Source: Kribbella flavida DSM 17836
Lineage (GTDB): Bacteria > Actinomycetota > Actinomycetes > Propionibacteriales > Kribbellaceae
NCBI RefSeq assembly: GCF_000024345.1
Contig: NC_013729.1
Location: 1,240,001 to 1,304,000, forward strand
Direction: 5' to 3'
DNA length: 64,000 bases
Below, piece after piece: positions 52,596 to 60,523 of the stretch; positions within the stretch are counted from its first letter, which is position 1; the number at the start of each line of letters is the position of its first letter. The position numbers were made by a program, and so were the translations under genes. The notes below the pieces were generated by a model, which was not told where the DNA came from, did not search any database, and worked only from the letters and a program-made list of their open reading frames with translations.

Positions 52596-53618
52596 ATGCG
52601 GGCTGTGGTGGTGGAGCGGTTCGGGGTGGTGCCGGAGGTTCGGGAGGTGGGGCGGCCGGGGGTGCCTGTGGGTGGGGTGGTCGTGCGGGTCCAGGCGACC
52701 GGGTTGTGCCGGAGTGACTGGCACGGGTGGCAGGGGCACGACTCGGACATCGTGTTGCCGCATGTGCCGGGGCACGAGTTGGCCGGGACGATCGCGGAGG
52801 TGGGCGACGGCGTCACCGGGTGGCAGGTCGGGGACCGGGTGACGACGCCGTTCATCTGTGCGTGTGGGACGTGCGAGCAGTGCCTCGCGGGCAACCACCA
52901 GGTCTGCCCGAACCAGCTGCAGCCGGGGTTCAACTACTGGGGTTCGTTCGCGGAGTACGTCGCGGTGCCGTTTGCCGAGGTGAACCTGGTTCGGCTGCCG
53001 GACGAGCTGGAGTTCGAGACGGCGGCGGGGCTGGGGTGCAGGTTCGCGACCTCGTTCCGGGCGGTGCGGCAGGTCGGCAAGGTGGTGGCGGGCGAGGACG
53101 TCGTGGTGTTCGGGTGCGGCGGTGTCGGGCTGTCCGCGGTGATGATCGCCGCCGCGCTGGACGCCCGGGTGATCGCGGTCGACACGAATCCCGGCGCGCT
53201 CGAACTGGCGCGGGCGTACGGCGCGGCCGCGACCGTGCAGGCGGGTCCGCGGGCAGTCGAGGAGATCCGCGAGCTGACCGGTGGCGGGGCGCAGGTGACG
53301 ATGGACGCCCTCGGGTCCAACGAGATCGTCCAGCAGGCCCTGCTCGCGTTGCGGCCGCGCGGGCGGCACCTGCAGGTCGGTCTGCTGCCGGCCGGCGTGC
53401 AGCTCGACGTGTCGCGGCTGATCGGCCAGGAGCTGGAATGGCTGGGGAGCCACGGGATGGCTGCCCACGCCTATCCGGAGATGCTCGAGCTGGTCGCGTC
53501 CGGCGTACTGAAGCCGGCCGACCTGATCGCCCGGACGATCTCGCTCGACGAGGTCCCGGCCGCCTTGGACGCGCTGACGGCCGGGACTCCTGCCGGTGTG
53601 ACGGTTATCCGGCCCTGA
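52596..53618 (+). CDS. Zinc-dependent alcohol dehydrogenase (MDR family)
   Basis: Medium-chain dehydrogenase of 340 residues. Catalytic zinc ligands are C37 in GLCRSDWHGW and the His/Glu in GHELAG (about 59-64). The structural zinc site is CACGTCEQCLAGNHQVC (about 88-104, four Cys). The NAD motif is VFGCGGVGLSAVMIAAALDARVIAVD (about 172-197). It probably oxidises or reduces an alcohol/aldehyde with NAD(H). Its 3' end overlaps the convergent MFS gene by 14 bp. Confidence 0.92.
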   Translation: MRAVVVERFGVVPEVREVGRPGVPVGGVVVRVQATGLCRSDWHGWQGHDSDIVLPHVPGHELAGTIAEVGDGVTGWQVGDRVTTPFICACGTCEQCLAGNHQVCPNQLQPGFNYWGSFAEYVAVPFAEVNLVRLPDELEFETAAGLGCRFATSFRAVRQVGKVVAGEDVVVFGCGGVGLSAVMIAAALDARVIAVDTNPGALELARAYGAAATVQAGPRAVEEIRELTGGGAQVTMDALGSNEIVQQALLALRPRGRHLQVGLLPAGVQLDVSRLIGQELEWLGSHGMAAHAYPEMLELVASGVLKPADLIARTISLDEVPAALDALTAGTPAGVTVIRP

Positions 53619-54846
53619 CCCAGCTCGGAACCTCTTCGACCTCGCGGATCCCGCGCAGCGCCAGCCAGGCCGGCAGCGGCGAGACCGCGATCAGGCCAAG
53701 CGCGACCACCAGCGTGGCCCGCAGGCCGACGTACTCACCCAGTACGCCGCCGAGCAGCGCGCCGAGCGGGAACAGCGCCATGATCGCGAACCGGGTGGTG
53801 GCGTTGACCCGGCCGAGCAACTCGTCCGGGCACAGCCGCTGCCGCAGGCTCACCGACGTGATCGCGTAGATGATCTGGCCGAGCTCGCCGGTCGCCGAAC
53901 CGACCAGCACCAGCGCCACGACCAGTTCCACCGACCACTCCGGCTGAGCCAGCGGAGCGAGCAGACCGAACGGACCCATCACCGCGGGCGCGAGCCAGAT
54001 GATGCGCGCCGAACCGAACCGGCGGGCCAGCCGCGGCGTGATCGACGCACCCAGGACCACCGTCAGCGACGCACCCGCGAAGACCAGCCCGACCAGCGTC
54101 GGCGACAGCCCGAGCTCACGGACCAGGAAGATCATCGTCACCGCCGACGCCAGCGCGAACGCGAAGTTGCCGAGGGCACTGGACAGCACCAGCGACCGCA
54201 GCACCCGGGTCCGCAGCACGAAGGTCAGCCCTGCGCGGATCTGCTCACGCAGCGACCCCTCCGTACGCCGCGGAGCCGGTTCCGCCGTCCGGATGCCGAG
54301 CAGGCAGGCGGCCGAGACGGCGAAGGTGACCGCCTGGACCGCGATGACGTTCGCCGCGCCCGCGATCGCGACCAGCCAGCCGCCGAGCCCGGGACCGACC
54401 ACCTGGCCGGACGCGCGGATCGCTTCCAGGGCGGAGTTCCCGGCCAGGACCTGGCCCTTGCCGACCACGGCCGGCAGGTAGCTCTGGTAGCCCACGTCGA
54501 AGAAGACCCGGGCCACGCCGGTGAGCAGGCTGACGACGATCAGCTGCGTCATGGTCAGCGTGCCGGTCAGCGCCGCCAGCGGAATGGTTGCCAACAGCAC
54601 GCATCTGGTCAGGTCGGAGCCGACCAGCAGCGGCCGCCGCCGGAACCGGTCGACCCAGGCACCGGCCGGCAGGCCGATGACGGCGAACGCCAGGGTGCTG
54701 GACGCGCCGAGCAGCCCCAGCTGCAGGGGTGAGGCGTCCAAGGTGAGAACGGCGAGCAGGGGGATGGCGACCCCGCTCACCTGGGCGCCCAGCTGACTGG
54801 TCGTCTGACCGGCCAGCAACAGGCGGAAATCACGATGCCGAAGCAC
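53605..54846 (-). CDS. MFS exporter (EntS-like)
   Basis: Major facilitator permease of 413 residues with about 12 helices. It starts MLRHRDFRLLLAGQTTSQLGAQVSGVAIPLLAV, the common opening of EntS/MefA-like exporters. The loop motif GLPAGAWVDRFRRRPLLVGSD (about 60-80) corresponds to MFS motif A. Substrate unknown. GTG 54846 is chosen because GGAGG stands 5 nt upstream; the frame is open to GTG 54885. The leader contains an imperfect hairpin, GGTGGGGGTT/AACCCACC. Confidence 0.87.
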   Translation of the reverse strand: MLRHRDFRLLLAGQTTSQLGAQVSGVAIPLLAVLTLDASPLQLGLLGASSTLAFAVIGLPAGAWVDRFRRRPLLVGSDLTRCVLLATIPLAALTGTLTMTQLIVVSLLTGVARVFFDVGYQSYLPAVVGKGQVLAGNSALEAIRASGQVVGPGLGGWLVAIAGAANVIAVQAVTFAVSAACLLGIRTAEPAPRRTEGSLREQIRAGLTFVLRTRVLRSLVLSSALGNFAFALASAVTMIFLVRELGLSPTLVGLVFAGASLTVVLGASITPRLARRFGSARIIWLAPAVMGPFGLLAPLAQPEWSVELVVALVLVGSATGELGQIIYAITSVSLRQRLCPDELLGRVNATTRFAIMALFPLGALLGGVLGEYVGLRATLVVALGLIAVSPLPAWLALRGIREVEEVPSWVRAG

Positions 54847-54974
54847 GAAGGCCTCCAAGGAACTCGGTGGGTTGTGAACCCCCACCCACTGGCTCCTGAG
54901 GCGTCGCTAGGGGTGGGGCACGTTACCGGAGTTCGTACGGCGTGGCAACCGTGCCCGCCCCGAGGCGGCTCGGA

Positions 54975-55175
54975 TCAGATCGGGGTGACCGCGTCGGCCT
55001 CCCGGCCCTTGGGGCCGTCGACAACCTCGAACTCGACCTGCTGGCCGTCCTCGAGCGTCTTGTAGCCGTCGGAGACGATCTTGCTCCAGTGGACGAACAC
55101 GTCGTCCTGACCCTCGACGGCCAGAAAGCCGTAGCCCTTGTCGGCGTTGAACCACTTCACGGTGCCGCGCACCAT
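54975..55175 (-). CDS. Cold-shock protein (CspA family)
   Basis: Single-domain RNA/DNA chaperone of 66 residues. [33 protein letters not shown] holds RNP1 (KGYGFLAV, about 14-21) and RNP2 (DVFVHW, about 26-31), followed by [26 protein letters not shown]. Length and motifs are complete. ATG 55175 has GGGAG upstream; the longer start at 55196 is unlikely. It is downstream of the DHA2 exporter gene with its own spacer. Confidence 0.95.
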   Translation of the reverse strand: MVRGTVKWFNADKGYGFLAVEGQDDVFVHWSKIVSDGYKTLEDGQQVEFEVVDGPKGREADAVTPI

Positions 55176-55256
55176 CAGTACTCCCGTGACCTGCAACGGG
55201 ATCCGCTCACTCGGACCCCTCGGGTGCCCGGTTCACCGACCGGGCGGTCTGCAAGC

Positions 55257-56708
55257 CTAGCCGAGCCGGCCGGGGGAGGTTCGGCCGGGCGCGTCCGCCG
55301 CCTCGGCCGGTTCCGCGGCGTCGGCGGTGCTCGGGCCGGCCGGGGTGGTGAGCGCGGCGAGCAGGCCCGAGGCGGCGATGACGGCAGCGACGGCGAAGCC
55401 GAGACGGTACCCGGTCATCGGTGCGGCCGAGGCGATCAGCGGTGACGCGACGGCCAGCCCCAGCGCGGTGCCGAGCTGGGCGGACGAGTTGAGCACTCCG
55501 CCGGCGATGCCGCGCTCACCCGGCCGGACGTGCGCCGTACCGACGGTGGTCGACGCGACCGACGCGCAGCCCAGGCCGAAGCCCATCAGCAGCAAGGCCC
55601 CGACCAGCAGCACGACCGGAAGCCCGCGCGGCGGCAGTGCGAACAGCAGCCCGATCCCGGCCACCACCAGCCCGAACCCGCCGAACAGGATCGACCGGAC
55701 CGAGAATCGCCGCAGGCCGACCGGGCCGACCAGCGATCCGCCGATGACGGCGAGGTTCAAGGCGGGAAAAAGCAGTGCCCCCTTCGCCGGGGAGAGACGC
55801 AGGGTCTCCTGCACGTACAGCGTCACGGTGAACATCGCCGGCGTGGTCGACGCCGTCAGCGCGGCAGCGGTGAGATTGCCCGCGACCACTCCCGGCGTAC
55901 GGAGCAGGGAGCCGGGGACGAGCGGTTCGCGGACCCGTCGCTCGGTCCGCACGAACAAGCCGAGCAGGGCGGCCGCCATCACCACGGAAGCCCAGCCGTG
56001 CCACTGTGTCGGAGCCTCGGCCAGCCAGGTGAGTCCCAGCGCCGCGGCCGCGATCCCGGTCGTCGCCAGGACCGCGCCCGGCAGGTCCAGCGTCGTTGCC
56101 GCACGGTCCTCGCGAGCCCGGGTCCGAACAGCTCGCAGGCTGACCAAGTACGCGATCACGCCGATCGGCACGTTGACCGCGAACACCCAGCGCCACCCGG
56201 CGTACTCCGTGATCAGGCCGCCGAGCACCCAGCCGCTCGCGCCTCCACCGGCTGCCGCGGCGGTCCACCAGCCCAGCGCCGTACGGCGTTGTGCGGGTGG
56301 CACCAGATCCGTCAGCGCCGCGAGCGCCGCCGGCGACAGCAACGCGGCTCCCGCGCCCTGCGCGATCCGGGCGCCGATCAACGCGTCCGGTGACCAGGCC
56401 AGTGCGCAAGCCAGTGATGCCACCGAGAACAGCGCGAGCCCGACGCGGAACATCCGCGCCGCGCCGACGAGGTCCGCGACCCGCCCGCCCAGGACGAGCA
56501 GGCCCGCCAGGACGACGGTGTAGGCCGTGATCACCCAGGACAGCCGGGCCGCGGCGAAGCCGAGGTCGGCACCCAGGACCGGAAGCGCGGTCGTCACGAT
56601 GGTCACGTCCAGCACCACGACGAACTGGGCGACGCAGAGCACCGCCAGCCCGGCCGTGACCCCGGACCCCTGCCCAGCTCGCGTCTTGTTACCGGTCAAA
56701 GCGTGCAT
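55257..56708 (-). CDS. MFS drug exporter (DHA2 / 14-helix family)
   Basis: Polytopic exporter of 483 residues with about 14 helices. It has VVVLDVTIVTTALPVLGADLGF (DHA2 motif D1, about 33-54), LVLGGRVADLVGAARMFRVGL (motif A) and GWWTAAAAGGGASGWVLGGLITEYAGWRWVFAVNVPIG (motif C region, about 145-182). Such pumps expel antibiotics or dyes using the proton gradient. It is divergent from a CGNR regulator gene 53 bp away, with shared short repeats in between, suggesting control by that regulator. Confidence 0.9.
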   Translation of the reverse strand: MHALTGNKTRAGQGSGVTAGLAVLCVAQFVVVLDVTIVTTALPVLGADLGFAAARLSWVITAYTVVLAGLLVLGGRVADLVGAARMFRVGLALFSVASLACALAWSPDALIGARIAQGAGAALLSPAALAALTDLVPPAQRRTALGWWTAAAAGGGASGWVLGGLITEYAGWRWVFAVNVPIGVIAYLVSLRAVRTRAREDRAATTLDLPGAVLATTGIAAAALGLTWLAEAPTQWHGWASVVMAAALLGLFVRTERRVREPLVPGSLLRTPGVVAGNLTAAALTASTTPAMFTVTLYVQETLRLSPAKGALLFPALNLAVIGGSLVGPVGLRRFSVRSILFGGFGLVVAGIGLLFALPPRGLPVVLLVGALLLMGFGLGCASVASTTVGTAHVRPGERGIAGGVLNSSAQLGTALGLAVASPLIASAAPMTGYRLGFAVAAVIAASGLLAALTTPAGPSTADAAEPAEAADAPGRTSPGRLG

Positions 56709-56773
56709 ACTGGAAACAGTGCCCGATCACTCCACCGTCAAACTGGTAAAGTCGATTTTGATGGAAACAGTGC
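56689..56773. promoter_or_regulatory. Repeats in the divergent exporter/CGNR spacer
   Basis: TGGAAACAGTGC occurs as a direct repeat at 56711-56722 and 56762-56773, 51 bp apart. TTACCGGT (56689-56696) and ACTGGTAA (56742-56749) form an inverted pair with one mismatch. They surround both start codons and may be binding sites of the CGNR regulator. Confidence 0.4.
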
Positions 56774-57375
56774 AGGCGGCCCCGCTGCCGGACGGTATTC
56801 CCGAGCTCGCCATCGTCGGCGGTGATCTCGCGCTCGACTTCGCCAACACGGTGGACGACCCGCTCGGACCGCGGCGCTTCGACCACCTCGCGGACTACCG
56901 CGCTCTGCTGGTCTGGGCACAGCGCGTCGGTCTGCTCACGAGCGGGCTGCCCCTGCTCGACCTGGCCGCCGAGCAGCCGCCCGAGGCCGCCGCCGTCGTC
57001 CGGCGGGCGGCGCAGCTGCGGGACGCGCTCAACCTGATCTTCGGGCAGGTCATCGACGGTGTACCGACCGACGAGGGCTGGCGGCAGCTGCGGCCGTTCG
57101 TCGTCGAGGCGATCGACCGGGCCGACCTGGTGGACGCCACCCCGGCGTGGGAGCTCGCCGAGCTCCGGTCGCCGTTGTGGCCGGTCGCCCACCAGGCCTA
57201 CGTCCTGCTCACCGGCCCGGACCTGCCGCGCGTCAAGCGGTGCGCGGCCTGTCCTTGGCTGTTCGTCGACGGCTCCCGCAACGGCAGCCGCCGCTGGTGC
57301 TCGATGGAGATCTGCGGCACCAGCCAGAAGATCAGCCGGTACGTCGCCCGTCGCGCCGAGCGCCGTAGCCGCTGA
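56761..57375 (+). CDS. CGNR zinc-finger regulator (ABATE domain)
   Basis: Probable transcriptional regulator of 204 residues. The N-terminal ABATE domain begins ELAIVGGDLALDFANTVDDPLGPRRFDHLADYRALLVWAQRVGLL (about 15-59), and the C-terminal zinc finger is KRCAACPWLFVDGSRNGSRRWCSMEICGTSQKISRYVARR (about 160-199), with the four Cys and the family's C-G-x-x-x-K segment. Such proteins often sit beside drug exporters, as here next to a divergent DHA2 pump. ATG 56761 is used; GTG 56719 would add 14 residues. Ligand unknown. Confidence 0.87.
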   Translation: METVQAAPLPDGIPELAIVGGDLALDFANTVDDPLGPRRFDHLADYRALLVWAQRVGLLTSGLPLLDLAAEQPPEAAAVVRRAAQLRDALNLIFGQVIDGVPTDEGWRQLRPFVVEAIDRADLVDATPAWELAELRSPLWPVAHQAYVLLTGPDLPRVKRCAACPWLFVDGSRNGSRRWCSMEICGTSQKISRYVARRAERRSR

Positions 57376-58501
57376 GCATTCCGGCCGCCGACGCCACGCA
57401 GAGCGCGACGCCGACGAGCAGAGCGCTGCACCACAACGGCGCCCGCTCGCCGGCAACCGTGATGCCGAGACCGCCCGCCACCGGACCGAACGCCGCACCG
57501 ACGTTGAGGGCCGCCGTGGCCAGACCACCTGCCAGCACAGGGGATTCGGCCGCGGCGTAGAGGGCGAGCGAGATCAGCGCCGAGCCGACCGCGAACGACA
57601 GCAAGCCCTGCAGGAACACCAGTACGACGACGGCCGCCGTCTCCTCGGCCGACCAGGCGAACCCGCACCACCCGAGCAGCAACGCGACACCGGCGCCCGC
57701 CAGGACGCCGTACGCGCGGCGGTCGGCGTACCGGCCGGCCAGGCTGACGCCGACGAAGGAGCCGAGGCCGAAGAGCGCCAGCAGCGCGGGAATCCAGGAC
57801 CCGGCGAAACCGGTCACCTCGGTGAGCACCGGCGCGAGGTAGGTGAAGGAGCAGAACGTTGCCCCGTTCACCAATGCGCCGAGCAGCAGCAGGACGACGA
57901 GGCGCGGCGTCGGACGGAGACCGCCGACAACCGCCGGGCCGGTGCTCCGGTGCGGGACCGAGCGCAGGATCGCCAGCAACGCGGGCAGCGAGATCAGCGC
58001 CACCGCCCAGAACGCCGCCCGCCAGCCGAAGTGCTGGCCGAGCAACGCTCCGCCCGGCACACCGGCGATGCAGGCGAGCGTCGTACCGCCGAGCAGGACC
58101 GAGGTCGCGCGGCCCTTGGCGCCGGGCGGGACCAGGCTGCTCGCGGTGGCGAGGGCGACGGCGAGGAAGCCCGCGTTGGCCAGAGCGGCGAGCACGCGGG
58201 TGACGAGCAGGACGGCGAAATCACTGGTGAGCGCTCCGACGACGTGAGCGAGCAGGAAGACGGTCAGGGTGGCCAGCAACGTCGTACGGCGTGGCCAGCG
58301 CTGGCCGAGTACGGCGATCGCCGGTGCGCCGACGATCATGCCGACGGCGAAGGCCGAGGTCAGCCAGCCGGCCGTGGGCAGCGAGACGCCCAGGTCCTGG
58401 GCGATGTCCGGACCGAGACCGGAGAGCATGAACTCCGACGTCGCCTGGGCGAACACGGCCAGGCCGAGCAGGTACAGCACAAAAGGCAGGGAAAAAGGCA
58501 T
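57332..58501 (-). CDS. MFS exporter, Cmx/CmrA chloramphenicol-efflux type
   Basis: Exporter of 389 residues with 12 helices. The N-terminus MPFSLPFVLYLLGLAVFAQATSEFMLSGLGPDIAQDLGVSLPTAGWLTSAFAVGMIVGAPAIAVLGQRWPRR closely resembles Cmx/CmrA/CmlR-type chloramphenicol pumps of actinomycetes, including the A-Q-x-T-S-E-F-M motif. Actual drug specificity cannot be read. A long leader (to about 58690) holds a strong 13-bp hairpin and a tiny reading frame, suggesting translation-dependent attenuation. It is convergent with, and overlaps by 44 bp, the CGNR gene. Confidence 0.87.
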   Translation of the reverse strand: MPFSLPFVLYLLGLAVFAQATSEFMLSGLGPDIAQDLGVSLPTAGWLTSAFAVGMIVGAPAIAVLGQRWPRRTTLLATLTVFLLAHVVGALTSDFAVLLVTRVLAALANAGFLAVALATASSLVPPGAKGRATSVLLGGTTLACIAGVPGGALLGQHFGWRAAFWAVALISLPALLAILRSVPHRSTGPAVVGGLRPTPRLVVLLLLGALVNGATFCSFTYLAPVLTEVTGFAGSWIPALLALFGLGSFVGVSLAGRYADRRAYGVLAGAGVALLLGWCGFAWSAEETAAVVVLVFLQGLLSFAVGSALISLALYAAAESPVLAGGLATAALNVGAAFGPVAGGLGITVAGERAPLWCSALLVGVALCVASAAGMLSGYGARRDGRRTG

Positions 58502-58641
58502 GCAGAACTCCGCAACCACGAGCGATGGACGCGGCGGGAGCAGAAGGGGGTCACCGCCGCGCGAGGACGCACATCGCCGACGGCCCGAGGGCTGCAGAGG
58601 ACACGGAAAGCCAGCCACCAAGCGGTCGGTGATGAGGGCGC

Positions 58642-58680
58642 GTCTCTCAGCTCCCCGCCTACTGCGCGGAGCTGAGAGAC
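58642..58680 (-). promoter_or_regulatory. Leader hairpin with seven-codon reading frame upstream of the Cmx-type gene
   Basis: GTCTCTCAGCTCC and GGAGCTGAGAGAC form a perfect 13-bp stem with a 13-nt loop, 141 bp before the exporter start. Reading leftward, GTG 58682 opens a frame encoding MSLSSAQ, with its stop (58659-58661) in the loop. A stalled ribosome would melt the stem, so it may be an attenuator. Confidence 0.5.
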
Positions 58681-58762
58681 ACGCACTAGCGTCTGGACGC
58701 CTCCGGGCTGGACACGGGCCCAGCCTAGGAGAAACAGGCCGGAGAACTCGAACTGTTTTGGG

Positions 58763-58942
58763 TCAGCTGCGGCGGGAGGCGGCGAGGCCGATGGAGCCGG
58801 CGACGACCAGCAGCACGGCGGCGGTGAGGCCGAGGTCCTCGGTGCGGACGACGCCCTGGTCGTTGAGCAGGTAGATGGTGGCGGCGCCGGACACCACGGT
58901 GCCGGCGATGACGCCGGGCACGTCCGCCTTCGGCTTGCTCAT
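58763..58942 (-). CDS. Small membrane protein, 59 aa
   Basis: Short gene with two predicted membrane segments: MSKPKADVPGVIAGTVVSGAATIYLLN (helix about 8-27) and LGLTAAVLLVVAGSIGLAASRRS (helix about 36-54), ending in basic residues inside. Its ATG overlaps the stop of the PspC-domain gene (ATGA), so it is almost certainly translated with it. No family is known to me. It may be an accessory subunit of the PspC protein at the membrane. Confidence 0.78.
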   Translation of the reverse strand: MSKPKADVPGVIAGTVVSGAATIYLLNDQGVVRTEDLGLTAAVLLVVAGSIGLAASRRS

Positions 58943-60306
58943 CCGCGCTCCACCCTGATCGCACCGAGCTTCAGCTGCACGTCCACCGTGAGCTTCTGCG
59001 GCCCGGCCTTGCCGTCGGCACCGAGGTCGTCCAGCGTCACCTTGGCGGCCTTGCCGCTCTCGCGGTGCGCCAGACCGACCACCTCACCGGTCTGTGCGCC
59101 GAGCGTACCGCTGACGTCGACGTTCGGCGGCAGCTTCAGCACGACCTCGCCGACGCCACCGTGCACCGACACCCGGGCGCCGGGGGCGAAGGTCGCCTTG
59201 GTCAGGTCGAGGTGCACGGCCCCGGCGTCGAAGACGTAGACGTTGCTGGTCGCGGTGATCGTGGCCTGCGGCGCCGCCACGACGTTGACGTCCTTGAAGT
59301 CCCGCGGCAGCGACGGGAAGACGGTGCTGACGGCCACTCCGGCGCCGAGCAGGATGGCGACCGGCAGCAGCGCCATCGTCCGGCCGAAGAACCCGCCGAG
59401 CAGCATCCCGCCGCCGAGCGTGGCCAGCCCGATCGCCAGCATCACCGGCGTCGGCGCCTGGGCCAGCCAGGCGATCGCGATCGCGAGCCCGGTCAGCGCG
59501 ATCACGCCCGACTTCACCCCGCGCACGCCCTTCGCGGGCGGCCCGGCGGCGGTCGCCGTGGCCGGAGCCCGCGGCGGCTCGTCGGCGTACAGACCGAGGG
59601 GGTCGTCCTCGGTCCACACCGGCTGGACCGGTTCGACGGTGCGGTCCTGGAGTCGCCGGGTGGCCGAGGACGACGGACCCGCCGGGGGGGATGGCGGGCC
59701 GTTCGGGGGGACGTGCTGGGTGGTCTGGTACGCCGTCGGCTGGTACGCCGCGGCGGCGTGCGGCGGCAGGTCCTGGACCGGGGCAGCAGCCTGGCTCGCA
59801 GCCTGGCCCGGGGTCTGGCCGGGCGCCTGATCCGGGCCGGGGTTGTGGCCGGTCCAGTGCGGACCGCCGTGCGACCAGTTCGTGCCCTTCGGCTTCCGCC
59901 GGAACACGAACAGCCAGAGCAGCCCCAGCACCACCAGCGGGCCGGGCACCATCTTGCCGAAGTTGAACGACGACATCACCACGATCGCGACGAAGACGCA
60001 GACGCCGATCACCACCGGCCACAACCACGGGTGGTCGGGCCGGACCCGGTTGCCCAGCAGCCCCTGGACGGCCGAGGTGTCGGACCCCTCGTCCGGCATC
60101 AGCACCCAGGCGGCGACGTAGAAGAGCAGACCGGGCCCACTGAGGACCAGCACGGCCATCACGACGCGGACGAGGACCGGGTCGACGTTCAGCGCACGGC
60201 CCATGCCGCCGCAGACGCCGGCCAGCATCCGGTCCGACCTGCTTCGGCGCCAGCTCTGCACGTTGCGCAGCTGGTCGCGGTCGAAGCCGCTCGAGTTCTG
60301 CTCCAT
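58939..60306 (-). CDS. PspC-domain membrane protein with C-terminal adhesin-like beta domain
   Basis: Envelope-stress-type protein of 455 residues. The N-terminal PspC domain is SDRMLAGVCGGMGRALNVDPVLVRVVMAVLVLSGPGLLFYVAAWVLMPDEG (about 20-70), followed by two more helices (about 87-128), a Pro/Gln/Ala-rich linker, and helices near 265-315. The extracytoplasmic C-terminus (about 335-455) is rich in beta strands (VYVFDAGAVHLDLTKATF, VSVHGGVGEVVLKLPPNVDVSG) like the Toastrack/adhesin-type domain paired with PspC. It is divergent from a PspC-containing kinase, suggesting one sensing system. Confidence 0.85.
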   Translation of the reverse strand: MEQNSSGFDRDQLRNVQSWRRSRSDRMLAGVCGGMGRALNVDPVLVRVVMAVLVLSGPGLLFYVAAWVLMPDEGSDTSAVQGLLGNRVRPDHPWLWPVVIGVCVFVAIVVMSSFNFGKMVPGPLVVLGLLWLFVFRRKPKGTNWSHGGPHWTGHNPGPDQAPGQTPGQAASQAAAPVQDLPPHAAAAYQPTAYQTTQHVPPNGPPSPPAGPSSSATRRLQDRTVEPVQPVWTEDDPLGLYADEPPRAPATATAAGPPAKGVRGVKSGVIALTGLAIAIAWLAQAPTPVMLAIGLATLGGGMLLGGFFGRTMALLPVAILLGAGVAVSTVFPSLPRDFKDVNVVAAPQATITATSNVYVFDAGAVHLDLTKATFAPGARVSVHGGVGEVVLKLPPNVDVSGTLGAQTGEVVGLAHRESGKAAKVTLDDLGADGKAGPQKLTVDVQLKLGAIRVERG

Positions 60307-60523
60307 GTCATCGATAGTGTCCCGCTCGGGCGCGCGGCAACATCGGGGATCCCCCTGCGCGGACCCCTGGACCACCCTCGCGGCGGCGGCGTCGCGGCGG
60401 GCCCGGACCGGGCGGCTCCGGGTTGTCCCCGGTCCGACCCTGAGTGGGCGGGCCACGCGGTGAGGTGGCGGCCGGGGAGAAGCCTGCTGGTCTCCGCCCC
60501 GTCCGCATGTGACGATCGTGGTG

